Shown in pieces: positions 26,633-35,039 of a DNA stretch of 64,000 nt. The notes under the pieces were generated by a model. The model was not told the origin of the DNA. It saw nothing but the letters and a program-made list of their open reading frames with translations, and searched no databases. The translations under genes were made by a program, and so were the position numbers. The stretch lies in IMG/VR virus record IMGVR_UViG_3300028883_000037, positions 1 to 64,000 of that record; one strand, 5' to 3'. The DNA comes from a virus. The first letter of the stretch is position 1; each line of letters begins with the position of its first letter.

Positions 26633-27577
26633 CTATTTTCCCGATGAACCAAAACCCGCGACACCCCGCTGATTATAATCGGGGCCAAACTCACACACCT
26701 CAACAATATCAACATTACAATAACGCTGTATAATGACCTGAGCTATACGATCATGAAAATTGACCTTATAAGGCTTATCCGAAATATTCATAAGAGCAAT
26801 CATAAGCTCGCCACAATATGTGCTATCAATAATACCGTGAAACGGCGTAACCCCCTGGACCCACATAGAAGACCTACCCTCAACAGTAATATAATAACCC
26901 TCAGGACAGGAAAGAATAACCCCAGTATGGATATTCTTAGTACCATGGGGTTCAATTACAACCTCCTCGATAGAATAAACATCATATCCCGCATCCGTAG
27001 TCCTCTTACGAGTAGGAACTTTAGCCTCATCGGATATGGGTTTGCATTCTAAACGAACTGGTGTAAGGTTGTCTTTGAGGTATTCAGTAGAGGATGGAGT
27101 GGTGAGGTAGATGTTTCTTGGATTTACTTCTAGTTCTGGCTTTATTCTATTTATTGTAATATTATTTGGATCCAGGTATTTTCTAGTATTGTAGCTTCTT
27201 CCTCCTTGTAAGTGCCATTGGTATAACATATCTTCTGATGTTATTGTTGGCAAATTATGTATTAATAGGTAATTTTCGAATCGTTGTAAGAGATCTTCTG
27301 AACATTTTTTGCAACATGCTCCCAATCCGTCGTATCTTTCCGGCATTATTATAAACTGGTCTGTTGTCCTATAAATTTTGCACATGTTACACCATTTGAC
27401 CCTGGATATGCCGTCTGTCTTGTGTGTAGGGCACCTGTGCAGTTGTCCTATTCTTTTGTATTCTCTCTCAAACTCTTCATCGCAATTTCTACAACGCACT
27501 TTGATTTTGTCGTTGGGTTTCGGTATTTTGTCTACAATGTGGTTTATTGGTTCAACTGTTCCGACTCTTTCGTTCAT
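26633..27577 (-). CDS. dut: dUTPase with N-terminal zinc-binding/HNH-like extension
   Basis: 314 residues from ATG 27577 (GGAG six bases upstream). The C-terminal 150 residues hold all five trimeric dUTPase motifs: TTDAGYDVYS, EGRSSMW, GIIDSTYCGELMIALMN, HDRIAQVIIQR and RGVAGFGSSGK. It hydrolyses dUTP to dUMP and pyrophosphate. The N-terminal 140 residues are unusual: VRCRNCDEEFER...HRCPTH, WCNMCKIY and CCKKCSEDLL make two or more zinc sites, and INRIKPELEVNPRNIYLTT recalls HNH-type modules. Coding skew flips at about 27.05 kb, exactly between the two parts, consistent with a recent fusion. Confidence 0.85.
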   Translation of the reverse strand: MNERVGTVEPINHIVDKIPKPNDKIKVRCRNCDEEFEREYKRIGQLHRCPTHKTDGISRVKWCNMCKIYRTTDQFIIMPERYDGLGACCKKCSEDLLQRFENYLLIHNLPTITSEDMLYQWHLQGGRSYNTRKYLDPNNITINRIKPELEVNPRNIYLTTPSSTEYLKDNLTPVRLECKPISDEAKVPTRKRTTDAGYDVYSIEEVVIEPHGTKNIHTGVILSCPEGYYITVEGRSSMWVQGVTPFHGIIDSTYCGELMIALMNISDKPYKVNFHDRIAQVIIQRYCNVDIVEVCEFGPDYNQRGVAGFGSSGK

Positions 27578-27626
27578 CTTCATCTCCACAACTTTATCTC
27601 ATGTAATAACGAGATATTATAGAATT

Positions 27627-28214
27627 ATGGTTAAAGAACTGTTAGAATCGCATGAGAGATTCTCCAAAGAATTTGGTAAGGGTTTCCTTTCTCTTATCAA
27701 GTTCAGATTCTATCTCGAGTCCTTCGAAACCGGTAAGCTGCGTTCTATCATACACGAAAATTATGGTAAGTGGCCCCACACATCGAGCAGAAAAATATTA
27801 ACAAGTAGTATAGGTAGAATTGCTCAAAAGAAGTTTTATAAGGAGATATATGGAGAAGAACCCAACGGGAATATAGAGAAGGAAGATAAAAAGATCATAT
27901 GTGCATTGGCTCTGAAAGATGAACCTGTGCAGCCAAAGAAACCAAAACCAAAGCCAATAAAACAAAAGAAATCAGAAAAACCAAAGAAACCAAACAGGCC
28001 AAAGAAACCGACAACGGTATTCTGCCATAAAGTACGTAATATGAGCGCTGATGAAATAGCACAATGGGCTAAAGAGTTGGGTGCTACTGATAAGGAAATA
28101 TCGTATCGTAGTCCGAATAAGGGTCTGACTAAGATGAGGTTATTATCTTTAGTCAGGAAATATTTACCCAAAGAGGCGTTAATGGATTTGGATAAGTTTA
28201 TACCCCAAAACTAG
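27627..28214 (+). CDS. hypothetical protein with Lys/Pro linker
   Basis: 195 residues from ATG 27627. N-terminal domain of about 90 residues, then a KPKPKPIKQKKSEKPKKP-type linker (about residues 100-130), then a C-terminal segment MSADEIAQWAKELGATDKEI...TKMRLLSLVRKYLP that resembles a SAP-like or Lsr2-like helical DNA-binding motif. Possibly a nucleoid-type or packaging-associated DNA-binding protein. The 3' end overlaps the convergent gene by 17 bases. Confidence 0.55.
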   Translation: MVKELLESHERFSKEFGKGFLSLIKFRFYLESFETGKLRSIIHENYGKWPHTSSRKILTSSIGRIAQKKFYKEIYGEEPNGNIEKEDKKIICALALKDEPVQPKKPKPKPIKQKKSEKPKKPNRPKKPTTVFCHKVRNMSADEIAQWAKELGATDKEISYRSPNKGLTKMRLLSLVRKYLPKEALMDLDKFIPQN

Positions 28215-29181
28215 AGCCAATAGGAGAATTAACAATTTCGGGATTATATTCTATTGGCTCTTCTGGTTCGGGAGGAACATACTCCCTTGGCCTTTCAGGC
28301 TCTTCTTTTGTTCTTTCGCCAGCCACAGTCTTCGCGACTAGAACCACAAACTCTGCGAAGTCCATGTTCTCTTCTTCATCCATCTCGGGTGTTTCCGAGA
28401 CTAAATTTTTGGCTTTATCACCAAGGCTTGATATAGCTTCCTTGACTCGTCCACCAGCTTTACTTAGGGAACGTTTGAAGCTACTGAGGTCGTAGCCTTT
28501 ATCCTGTAGGCCATAACGGTCCATTAGCTCGTTTATTTGGTCATCACTGAGCCCTAGATCGGACATTACTTCCGACATTCTAGCTTCGGTAATGGTCAGA
28601 GTATCTTTATAGAGTTTATTTTCTTGTACTCGTCTGCGGTATGTTCCTAGGACTATGGCTTTAATTCGTTCGCCTTGACCGGTGACGTCGTCTACTAGTT
28701 TCCAGAATTTCTCATCGTCGTAGATGGGTTGTTGGGTTCTTTGTGCGTACCGTAGGATGGCCCCGAGCTTGGGTTCTTCGTCTATTGCTTTGGATACTAG
28801 TTCGTGTTCTTGGCGGTCGTCTACTTTGAGTAGGGACCGGAGCTTTTTCATTACGAAGTCGCCCATGTCTGAGAATACGTTCTCTTCGATGAGGTCCCGG
28901 ACGACGCTTTCTAGAACGGTGATTTTTACTTTTCTTCCGAATGCTTTTCCGGTTTTGGTTTCACTTGGTTTTGCTTCGCTTATCCATTTTTGGAAAGCTG
29001 CTTTGCCATGTTCTGTTTGACCTATTTCTCCGCCCATGAGCATGCGTATTTCTCTGGCGAATGGGTCTGGATCTATGCCTTGTTTTGCTGCCATCATCTG
29101 GAGGTAGGCTAGACCTTCTTGTTGGGAGAGGTCTTCGGTTAGGCAGATTCTACTTGAGGCATGCAGGTTGCTGAGTTTCAT
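28198..29181 (-). CDS. hypothetical, possibly structural protein
   Basis: 327 residues, ATG 29181 with AGGAG six bases upstream. Mostly helical, with an acidic Pro/Glu-rich C-terminus (RPREYVPPEPEEPIEY). No family recognised. The size, composition and position next to other fixed-length genes suggest a virion or neck component, but that is a guess. Confidence 0.5.
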   Translation of the reverse strand: MKLSNLHASSRICLTEDLSQQEGLAYLQMMAAKQGIDPDPFAREIRMLMGGEIGQTEHGKAAFQKWISEAKPSETKTGKAFGRKVKITVLESVVRDLIEENVFSDMGDFVMKKLRSLLKVDDRQEHELVSKAIDEEPKLGAILRYAQRTQQPIYDDEKFWKLVDDVTGQGERIKAIVLGTYRRRVQENKLYKDTLTITEARMSEVMSDLGLSDDQINELMDRYGLQDKGYDLSSFKRSLSKAGGRVKEAISSLGDKAKNLVSETPEMDEEENMDFAEFVVLVAKTVAGERTKEEPERPREYVPPEPEEPIEYNPEIVNSPIGSSFGV

Positions 29182-29202
29182 TGATATCTCCTATTACTCC
29201 TG

Positions 29203-29230
29203 AATATTTTTGATTGCACTCAAAAATATT
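29203..29230. promoter_or_regulatory. 11-bp palindrome between divergent genes
   Basis: AATATTTTTGA, six bases, TCAAAAATATT: a perfect inverted repeat centred in the 71-base divergent region, as expected for an operator bound by a dimeric regulator, or for a hairpin overlapping the transcription start. Confidence 0.45.
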
Positions 29231-29252
29231 GTACAAAATGGGAGGATTGGAA

Positions 29253-29522
29253 ATGGCGTACACTTTGATTGATACGATTCAGGTTAAAAACATTAGTACT
29301 CAGGTGCTTCCGATCAATATCAAAAAGCAGGTTGGAAGTAGTATTCAGAGTGCTCATGGTACGATACAACTAAGCGCTGGAGCTTCGATTGAAGCAGAGG
29401 ATAATCGGTTTGATATTTCCCAGCTCCGATCTCTTCGCAGCAAGAAGCTAATTACCTCCGATAGTTTCCGTAGACGGGTCGATGTCCCTGATTCCTCGGG
29501 CACAGATGTGACTAGCTCATAG
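29253..29522 (+). CDS. small, possibly structural protein
   Basis: 89 residues from ATG 29253 (GGGAGG seven bases upstream). MAYTLIDTIQVKNISTQVLPINI then SAGASIEAEDNRFDISQLRSL...LITSD reads as a small beta-rich protein, a pattern seen in phage neck or fibre accessory proteins. Overlaps the next convergent gene by six bases. Confidence 0.55.
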   Translation: MAYTLIDTIQVKNISTQVLPINIKKQVGSSIQSAHGTIQLSAGASIEAEDNRFDISQLRSLRSKKLITSDSFRRRVDVPDSSGTDVTSS

Positions 29523-30221
29523 GTATTCTGAGTAATTTTGGGCTGTTTTTTCTAGGTTGATGTCGTCTTCGGCACTGGCTGTCACTCTTATGGTGGCGTC
29601 AGTGCCGAAATATATCGAGACTTTTTTGAAGTTTTTCATTGTGGCTTCTAGTCCGGTTACTCCTGTTTCTCCTTGGTTTTCTATGGCTTCTCTGCTTCCG
29701 CCGTAGTCCGTGGTGTCTATGGAGGCGTTTCTTATTTCTCCGAGGTTGATTGATACTTTCCTCACTTTGAGTTTTTTGATGTCTGATATTTCTTGTTTTT
29801 CTTCTAGTTTGGTTAGTATTCCCATTAGGTCTACGTCGATGTCTGTGAGCTTGTAGTAGTCGGTGTATTGGAAGTCGGCTGGGTTTTCTTGGGCTTCTCT
29901 TCCTCCTAGCCTGAGTGCTAGGGCGTCTAGGAGGTAGGTTATTTCTGAAATTTCTACTTTTGTTCCTTGGACGTAGAGCCGGTTGTTTATTATTTTGAAT
30001 TTGACTGCTCTTATTGAGTTTATTTCGTTTGTTGTTACGTCCCATAGTTCGGGGTCGAAGTTTTTGACTTTGATAATTCTGAGGTATGTTAGGAAGTACC
30101 AGTCGTCTTTCTTCCGCAGAACTCCTGGTTTGCTTTCTGGGGATGTGGATACGAATTCGTTCATGGCCTGTTTTAGGTCATCGCTGATCCATAGGTCTCT
30201 TACTGTTAGTCCGAATTTCAT
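29517..30221 (-). CDS. hypothetical protein
   Basis: 234 residues. The C-terminal half (KLKVRKVSINLGEIRNAS...FKKVSIYFGTDATIRVTAS) is beta-rich with two similar VSI(N/Y) strands. No family recognised; a virion protein is plausible. TGAGG precedes the start. Confidence 0.5.
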   Translation of the reverse strand: MKFGLTVRDLWISDDLKQAMNEFVSTSPESKPGVLRKKDDWYFLTYLRIIKVKNFDPELWDVTTNEINSIRAVKFKIINNRLYVQGTKVEISEITYLLDALALRLGGREAQENPADFQYTDYYKLTDIDVDLMGILTKLEEKQEISDIKKLKVRKVSINLGEIRNASIDTTDYGGSREAIENQGETGVTGLEATMKNFKKVSIYFGTDATIRVTASAEDDINLEKTAQNYSEYL

Positions 30222-30248
30222 GATTTGGCCTCAGGTTAGAACACAGTA

Positions 30249-30893
30249 TTATCGTCGCTTTATAACGCATGAAATATGTAGGCGGCTGGACCTTGTCCGA
30301 CCGTCTTCGATTATAGGGGATTCCCATTCATAGAAATAACATCCAGAGCATATACTACAGACCTCATCGGCTTCTTCTGTTGTCATGTAAATACTTGCTA
30401 TCTTATTTCCAGTTTGTAATTTTCTTAATAAATCATAAGTATTGTGTTGTTTATGACTTTCTATGAAGCTATATTGCAAATCTTCTATAATATAAAATCC
30501 GCCAGATTTAACGAAAGGAAATAAGAACCCGAAACTTATTTGCTGTTGTTGATTCTCATGCCCACCATCGTCAATAATTACATCGAAATCAGATCCAATT
30601 TTATTTATTAAATCAGATAATGCTTTACGGTTTGACTGATTTGCCTCATGGGTTCGTATTCTATCACCAAAATTTGGCATTTTATAAATATCTAGGCCGT
30701 GTATAACGGAGTTACAAAAATAATCTCTCCACATTTTCAGAGATTTACCTTCGAGAATTCCTATCTCCAAAATTTTCTTAACAGATTCCTTAATTCTACA
30801 CAGATGTTGATTATAAAATGGTGTGTAATTATGAATCTTCGGCCCTTTATCTGTGCCGTATTTATCTGCCAATACAGACAATTGATCAAACAT
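30249..30893 (-). CDS. class I SAM methyltransferase (sugar O-methyltransferase type)
   Basis: 214 residues, ATG 30893 with GGAGG upstream, overlapping the cupin gene by 8 bases. LADKYGTDKGPKIHNYTPFY at the start, KILEIGILEGKSLKMW (motif I), VIHGLDIYKM, and FDVIIDDGGHENQQQQISFGFLFPF with GGFYIIEDLQYS resemble macrocin- and mycinamicin-type sugar O-methyltransferases with a metal-binding DDGGH motif. It probably methylates the phage-directed glycan. Confidence 0.72.
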   Translation of the reverse strand: MFDQLSVLADKYGTDKGPKIHNYTPFYNQHLCRIKESVKKILEIGILEGKSLKMWRDYFCNSVIHGLDIYKMPNFGDRIRTHEANQSNRKALSDLINKIGSDFDVIIDDGGHENQQQQISFGFLFPFVKSGGFYIIEDLQYSFIESHKQHNTYDLLRKLQTGNKIASIYMTTEEADEVCSICSGCYFYEWESPIIEDGRTRSSRLHISCVIKRR

Positions 30894-31281
30894 CGTCTTC
30901 CTCCGATAAAGGCCCAGATGGCTTCATTCTTATAGAATCTTCAGGATTATCTGGGGTTGATACTTCTACAAACACTGCTCTGTTTTTTGTCGCCCAGAAC
31001 CTATGCGGCTGATTTTTTTGTATTGTTATGCTATCACCTACATTAACTTTAGAACCGAAGATCTTTCTCATCGAAATCGGATTATCCCAAATCTGTAATT
31101 CCAAAACGCCCTCAATGACATAGAAAGTCTCAGTTTTAATTGCATGATAATGCATACTGCATGCGTTGCCATTTGGCTCTACGGTCAATACTTTCCCAGT
31201 ATACCCAGATTGCCCGTCTACAAATGAAGCTATAATTTTCTCGTTGCCCCACAATTTATCAATTACCTTACATTCGTTCAT
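30886..31281 (-). CDS. cupin (sugar isomerase type)
   Basis: 131 residues, AGGAG before ATG 31281. NACSMHYHAIKTETFYVIEGVLEL (HxH...E) and KVNVGDSITIQKNQPHRFWA are the two cupin motifs with metal-binding His and Glu. Similar to C-terminal domains of mannose-6-phosphate isomerase and dTDP-sugar epimerases. Likely an isomerase or epimerase feeding the neighbouring transferases. Confidence 0.75.
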   Translation of the reverse strand: MNECKVIDKLWGNEKIIASFVDGQSGYTGKVLTVEPNGNACSMHYHAIKTETFYVIEGVLELQIWDNPISMRKIFGSKVNVGDSITIQKNQPHRFWATKNRAVFVEVSTPDNPEDSIRMKPSGPLSEEDDV

Positions 31282-31282
31282 A

Positions 31283-32098
31283 TTAGCTCCTCTTTAAATC
31301 ATTTTCAAGAGTCTTTAACCCAACAGCCGGGTCATACTTACTCATGGAATATAGATGTTTAAGATATTTTGGCATCTTATTCTTGTCAAATGTCCCGAAT
31401 CTATAATTGTTATCTATTTCCTTATCCAACCTATGTTTCTTGATTTCTCCAGCTAACATTTCCTGACAGATTCTTCTTGCATTTTCATAATTTTGGCACC
31501 CTGGATATAATTTAGCGTGATTTATATGCTTTTGGCAAATATGATAGGGAAAACACCAACCAACATGGTATATCCTGATATTTGACGATAGTACAGGATT
31601 AATATTCCCCGAAAAATTAAAACCATCCTGTATACTTTGGGCACCATTGGCTGGTATAATTCTTATGGCTCTATCGTAAGTTGGGTTAATAATAAATTGA
31701 AGGAACCCATTTCTGAAATGTATAAATTTAAAGGATACCGATCTAGATTCGGAGTTAATAGACTTTTTCAATTCTTTTTCATCATTCTCATGATAAACTT
31801 CGTCTGCTTGCACATAAAATAATTTTCTAGAGCCGTTAAGAACGGGATGCCGTACCGCATTATTTGTAGCTACAGCTATGGCATTTCCTAATGCTGATTT
31901 ATCTGGCCATCCAATTTTTACCAGTAAAAATTTGGTGTTTATATTACAAAGAGATTCCAACGATTCGGCTGTACCATCATCACTTCCGCAATCAAATATC
32001 ACAAATTTATCGCAGCAAGTATGCATACTTGCTATGGATTCTACAAATGGGTATCCGAGCTTTATTCCGTTTTTTATTACCATGAATCCTGTGTTCAT
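31283..32098 (-). CDS. GT2-like glycosyltransferase
   Basis: 271 residues from ATG 32098, which overlaps the stop of the heptosyltransferase as ATGA. MNTGFMVIKNGIKLGYPFVESIAS, CDKFVIFDCGSDDGTAESLESL and FYVQADEVYHENDEKEL fit a GT-A enzyme: a D-x-GSxDGT nucleotide site and a QADE metal/catalytic position. It probably adds a sugar in the same pathway as the heptosyltransferase. Confidence 0.75.
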   Translation of the reverse strand: MNTGFMVIKNGIKLGYPFVESIASMHTCCDKFVIFDCGSDDGTAESLESLCNINTKFLLVKIGWPDKSALGNAIAVATNNAVRHPVLNGSRKLFYVQADEVYHENDEKELKKSINSESRSVSFKFIHFRNGFLQFIINPTYDRAIRIIPANGAQSIQDGFNFSGNINPVLSSNIRIYHVGWCFPYHICQKHINHAKLYPGCQNYENARRICQEMLAGEIKKHRLDKEIDNNYRFGTFDKNKMPKYLKHLYSMSKYDPAVGLKTLENDLKRS

Positions 32099-32904
32099 GT
32101 TCTTCTCCATTTTTCAAGAAGTTTAAGAGCTGCGTTCGCCATTTTTTCAACACCTTCTTGGTGATTTATATCTATAATATTATCATCGCTGAGAAATTTT
32201 TGAAATCCAACCAGACCTATTTTAAATCTGTGTCTGTCCGTTATACATAATTTCGGTGTATTTCTAGATCCGCATGCCAACCAAGTACATCCCGTATCTG
32301 GTCCTATATAAAGAGAACATCTATTTATTGCTTCTACAGTACCTAGTAGCGATAATTTGCCGTGGTAGGATTGCGCTCCTTTATAATCAAGACCGTCTTT
32401 ACCACCCACGGTAATTATTTTGTTGCCAGACTTTACGAGTGCATCAATCAACCACTGCCTTTGTCTAGATGGCCAATCAAAACACGAATAACATGGACTA
32501 GAACAAATGGCTATAGGATCTTTAGGTAAATTCAACGAATCTACCTCCTGTTTAACCTTTTGGTCTATATTAAATTTTATGCGTCTTTCTTTAAGAGTAA
32601 CGTTACTCCATTTTGCTATGAGGTCTATTAGATGTACGTTCTTTCCTTCCCATTCCGCATGTCTCCACATTGGTTGAGCTTTGATCAGCAAATCAGGTGG
32701 TTTTGGCTGCCAATTGGGATATGACCCAAATGGCGGAGAGCCATGTGGCAGGGGAGTCCCGCAAGACGGCACTAAGGGAACATATTGCGGTAAAGTCAAC
32801 CATCTCAGATCCGCATTCGGATATTTCTCTCTTAAAGCATAAAAAGAAGGTATGCCACAACAGATATCTCCAAGTCTAGCAGATAAACAAAAGGTTATCT
32901 TCAT
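32095..32904 (-). CDS. GT9 heptosyltransferase (ADP-heptose:LPS type)
   Basis: 269 residues. MKITFCLSARLGDICCGIPSFYALREKYPNA has the LGD motif of GT9 enzymes, and YIGPDTGCTWLACG is the conserved donor loop (GPDTG). It is somewhat short compared with WaaF/WaaC (about 340). It sits in an ATGA-linked run directly after a heptose kinase gene, which makes ADP-heptose the likely donor. Confidence 0.78.
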   Translation of the reverse strand: MKITFCLSARLGDICCGIPSFYALREKYPNADLRWLTLPQYVPLVPSCGTPLPHGSPPFGSYPNWQPKPPDLLIKAQPMWRHAEWEGKNVHLIDLIAKWSNVTLKERRIKFNIDQKVKQEVDSLNLPKDPIAICSSPCYSCFDWPSRQRQWLIDALVKSGNKIITVGGKDGLDYKGAQSYHGKLSLLGTVEAINRCSLYIGPDTGCTWLACGSRNTPKLCITDRHRFKIGLVGFQKFLSDDNIIDINHQEGVEKMANAALKLLEKWRRT

Positions 32905-33773
32905 TTATATTCCTCAAAACCTAGTTCTGCTTCTAGTTCTTCTTTTGTAACAGCATGAACCCCATCGTAATCCGCAGCTACCGCACCACAAGCCATGGCC
33001 AACACACAGGATCTGTTTAGGGATAAGCCCGTAGACAGACCATAAGCCAAACCGGCTAACGCATTGTCACCACAGCCGATAGCACACCCCTTTTTTCTTT
33101 CTCTTACGTTCAGGGTCATATCGTCCCTATTTTGGGATTTTAAGACAGCTCCTTTTTTAGATAAGGTCACAAGGACAGATTGAGCATCCACTTGTGAGAT
33201 ATCGAAATTTTTATCCACTTCGTGTTCATTTGGTTTTATACATAAGCTTTTACCGTAGAATGATATTTCCTTTTTCGGGTCTACTATAAATCTTCTGTGT
33301 TGGATCTCCTTCATTAATTCCTCTGTAATTGAGCCTTTATTATAATCAGATACTACAATAAAATCTGATTTATTCTTGATTTCATCTAGGAACAGACTTG
33401 TAATTTTCTGCGATACAGGGTTGGTATTCTCATAATCTACCCTGCAAATATATCTTCCTTCTTCTGTGTAATATCTTACCTTTCTCGTTGTCATTCTGTC
33501 GTCTGGGATAAGCAATGCATCGAAATTGCATAAGTTTTTTATAACATCCGAGTACTTATCCTGACCAACTACCGATAATAATTTAACATTGCATCCAAGT
33601 TGTATCAAATTTAAAGCAACATTAGCAGCTCCGCCTAACCTCGTATCTTCTTTAATAAAACGTAATTTTGGAGCTATAGGATCTTCTGGTGTTAAGCCGC
33701 TAGCCGAGGTAAGAACATACTCATCTAACATGCAATCGCCTATGACTACGATATCGGGTTTTTTATTAAACAT
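32901..33773 (-). CDS. D-glycero-beta-D-manno-heptose-7-phosphate kinase (PfkB family)
   Basis: 290 residues. PDIVVIGDCMLDEYV at the start, RLGGAANVALNLIQLG (the GGAA(N)VA signature of HldE-type heptose kinases) and GCAIGCGDNALAGLAYGLSTG (PfkB signature; catalytic Asp kept, GCGD in place of GAGD). It corresponds to the kinase half of E. coli HldE and would make heptose-1,7-bisphosphate. It is divergent from, and 50 bases away from, the gene encoding the other half plus the phosphatase, so together they supply three steps of ADP-heptose synthesis. Confidence 0.8.
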   Translation of the reverse strand: MFNKKPDIVVIGDCMLDEYVLTSASGLTPEDPIAPKLRFIKEDTRLGGAANVALNLIQLGCNVKLLSVVGQDKYSDVIKNLCNFDALLIPDDRMTTRKVRYYTEEGRYICRVDYENTNPVSQKITSLFLDEIKNKSDFIVVSDYNKGSITEELMKEIQHRRFIVDPKKEISFYGKSLCIKPNEHEVDKNFDISQVDAQSVLVTLSKKGAVLKSQNRDDMTLNVRERKKGCAIGCGDNALAGLAYGLSTGLSLNRSCVLAMACGAVAADYDGVHAVTKEELEAELGFEEYK

Positions 33774-33823
33774 TGTGTCGTCCTCATTGGTATTTACGAG
33801 TAAATATTTGAAAGGGGCAATAG

Positions 33824-34807
33824 ATGGAAAGAACTTCAGTTTTAGAGATTGTTGAAAATTGGAAAAAAGCAGGGCTTACGATCGGGTTTACAAGCGGAGT
33901 TTTTGATTTATTACATTATGGTCATGTCGATTTCCTCACCAAAGCATCGAAAATATGTGATAAACTGGTAGTCGGCATTAATTCAGATGGTTCTGTTAAG
34001 AAATATAAAGATCCCAATTTACCAATAAACGCTTCTGCACATAGAGCAGGGATAATATCCAGTCTGAGGTGTGTTGATGCAGTATTCGTGTTTGACGAAA
34101 GAAGAAACAGAAAGAATCTGGAATTATTAAAACCAGACTTCTATATCAAAGCTGGTGATTATGATATATCCCAATTAACAAGCAGAGATGTCGTTGAAGC
34201 TTATGGCGGTAAAGCCGTCATAATAAAAGACATCGAGGGTATATCGACTAGCTCATTAATAGAAAGAATAAGAAATCCAAAGCAAAAAGCAGTCTTCCTA
34301 GATAGAGACGGCACAATAAACAGAGAAGTTGAATACCTACATGAACCAGAAAAATTTGAATTTCTACCGAATGCCGTAGAAGGAATAATCAAGTTTTACA
34401 ATATGGGTTATAGAATAATTGTTATAACATGTCAGAACGGCATCGGATTGGGATATTTCACCAAAGAAGATTTTTTCAAGGTCAACAAGGTGCTATTAGG
34501 CGGCTTATCTGAAAAAGAAATTAAAGTAGATAAAATTTATTTCACAACTGAATCTAACACTAAAGAAAATCCCAAAAAGGAACTGATTGAACGAGCCCAG
34601 AGGGATTTAAATTTAGATTTACAAAATTGTGTAGTTATAGGTGATAAGGAAGTAGATATAGAACTTGGATCGATTTTTGGGTTTACAAGTATTGGAGTCA
34701 GAACTGGCCATGGATGTAGGACCGCAAAATTGAAACCAGATTATATGGCATCTGATTTAATGGATGCTGCGGATCATATCGAACGAGCAGCATCTCTTAA
34801 GATCTGA
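33824..34807 (+). CDS. heptose-1-phosphate nucleotidyltransferase fused to GmhB-like phosphatase
   Basis: 327 residues, AGGGG before ATG 33824. Residues 15-145: SGVFDLLHYGHVDFL (nucleotidyltransferase HxGH), GINSDGSVKKYK and ISTSSLIERI, as in the adenylyltransferase half of HldE. Residues 155-325: HAD phosphatase with FLDRDGTINREV (DxDGT), ITCQNGIGLGYF and VIGDKEVDIELG, like GmhB/HisB-N but without the Cys-rich zinc loop of E. coli GmhB. It would dephosphorylate heptose bisphosphate and activate it with a nucleotide. The order of domains in one chain is unusual. The 3' end overlaps a convergent small gene by 34 bases. Confidence 0.82.
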   Translation: MERTSVLEIVENWKKAGLTIGFTSGVFDLLHYGHVDFLTKASKICDKLVVGINSDGSVKKYKDPNLPINASAHRAGIISSLRCVDAVFVFDERRNRKNLELLKPDFYIKAGDYDISQLTSRDVVEAYGGKAVIIKDIEGISTSSLIERIRNPKQKAVFLDRDGTINREVEYLHEPEKFEFLPNAVEGIIKFYNMGYRIIVITCQNGIGLGYFTKEDFFKVNKVLLGGLSEKEIKVDKIYFTTESNTKENPKKELIERAQRDLNLDLQNCVVIGDKEVDIELGSIFGFTSIGVRTGHGCRTAKLKPDYMASDLMDAADHIERAASLKI

Positions 34808-35025
34808 TAATAATCGTTTGGATATCCCAAATTGCTTTGGAAATCTGGTAATACAAAAAGTCTGCGTTGTTTGTCTACAAACGGTTTAACCAATGTAGAG
34901 GAACCGGGCACCACAGACAGAGCATCACTTAATGTTAATCTAGAATTTTCCGTGTCTATTAACCCCGGAACTTCTACGAAACCATTTATGACCGGCAAAT
35001 AATTTCTTTGATTTATATTTACCAT
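34774..35025 (-). CDS. hypothetical protein
   Basis: 83 residues, GGGAG before ATG 35025. NQRNYLPVINGFVEVPGLIDTE and a C-terminal QRRLFVLPDFQSNLGYPNDYYQ. No family recognised. It ends inside the convergent heptose gene. The small size and aromatic-rich sequence could fit a structural or assembly factor. Confidence 0.5.
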   Translation of the reverse strand: MVNINQRNYLPVINGFVEVPGLIDTENSRLTLSDALSVVPGSSTLVKPFVDKQRRLFVLPDFQSNLGYPNDYYQILRDAARSI

Positions 35026-35039
35026 AATTATCTCCCTAA

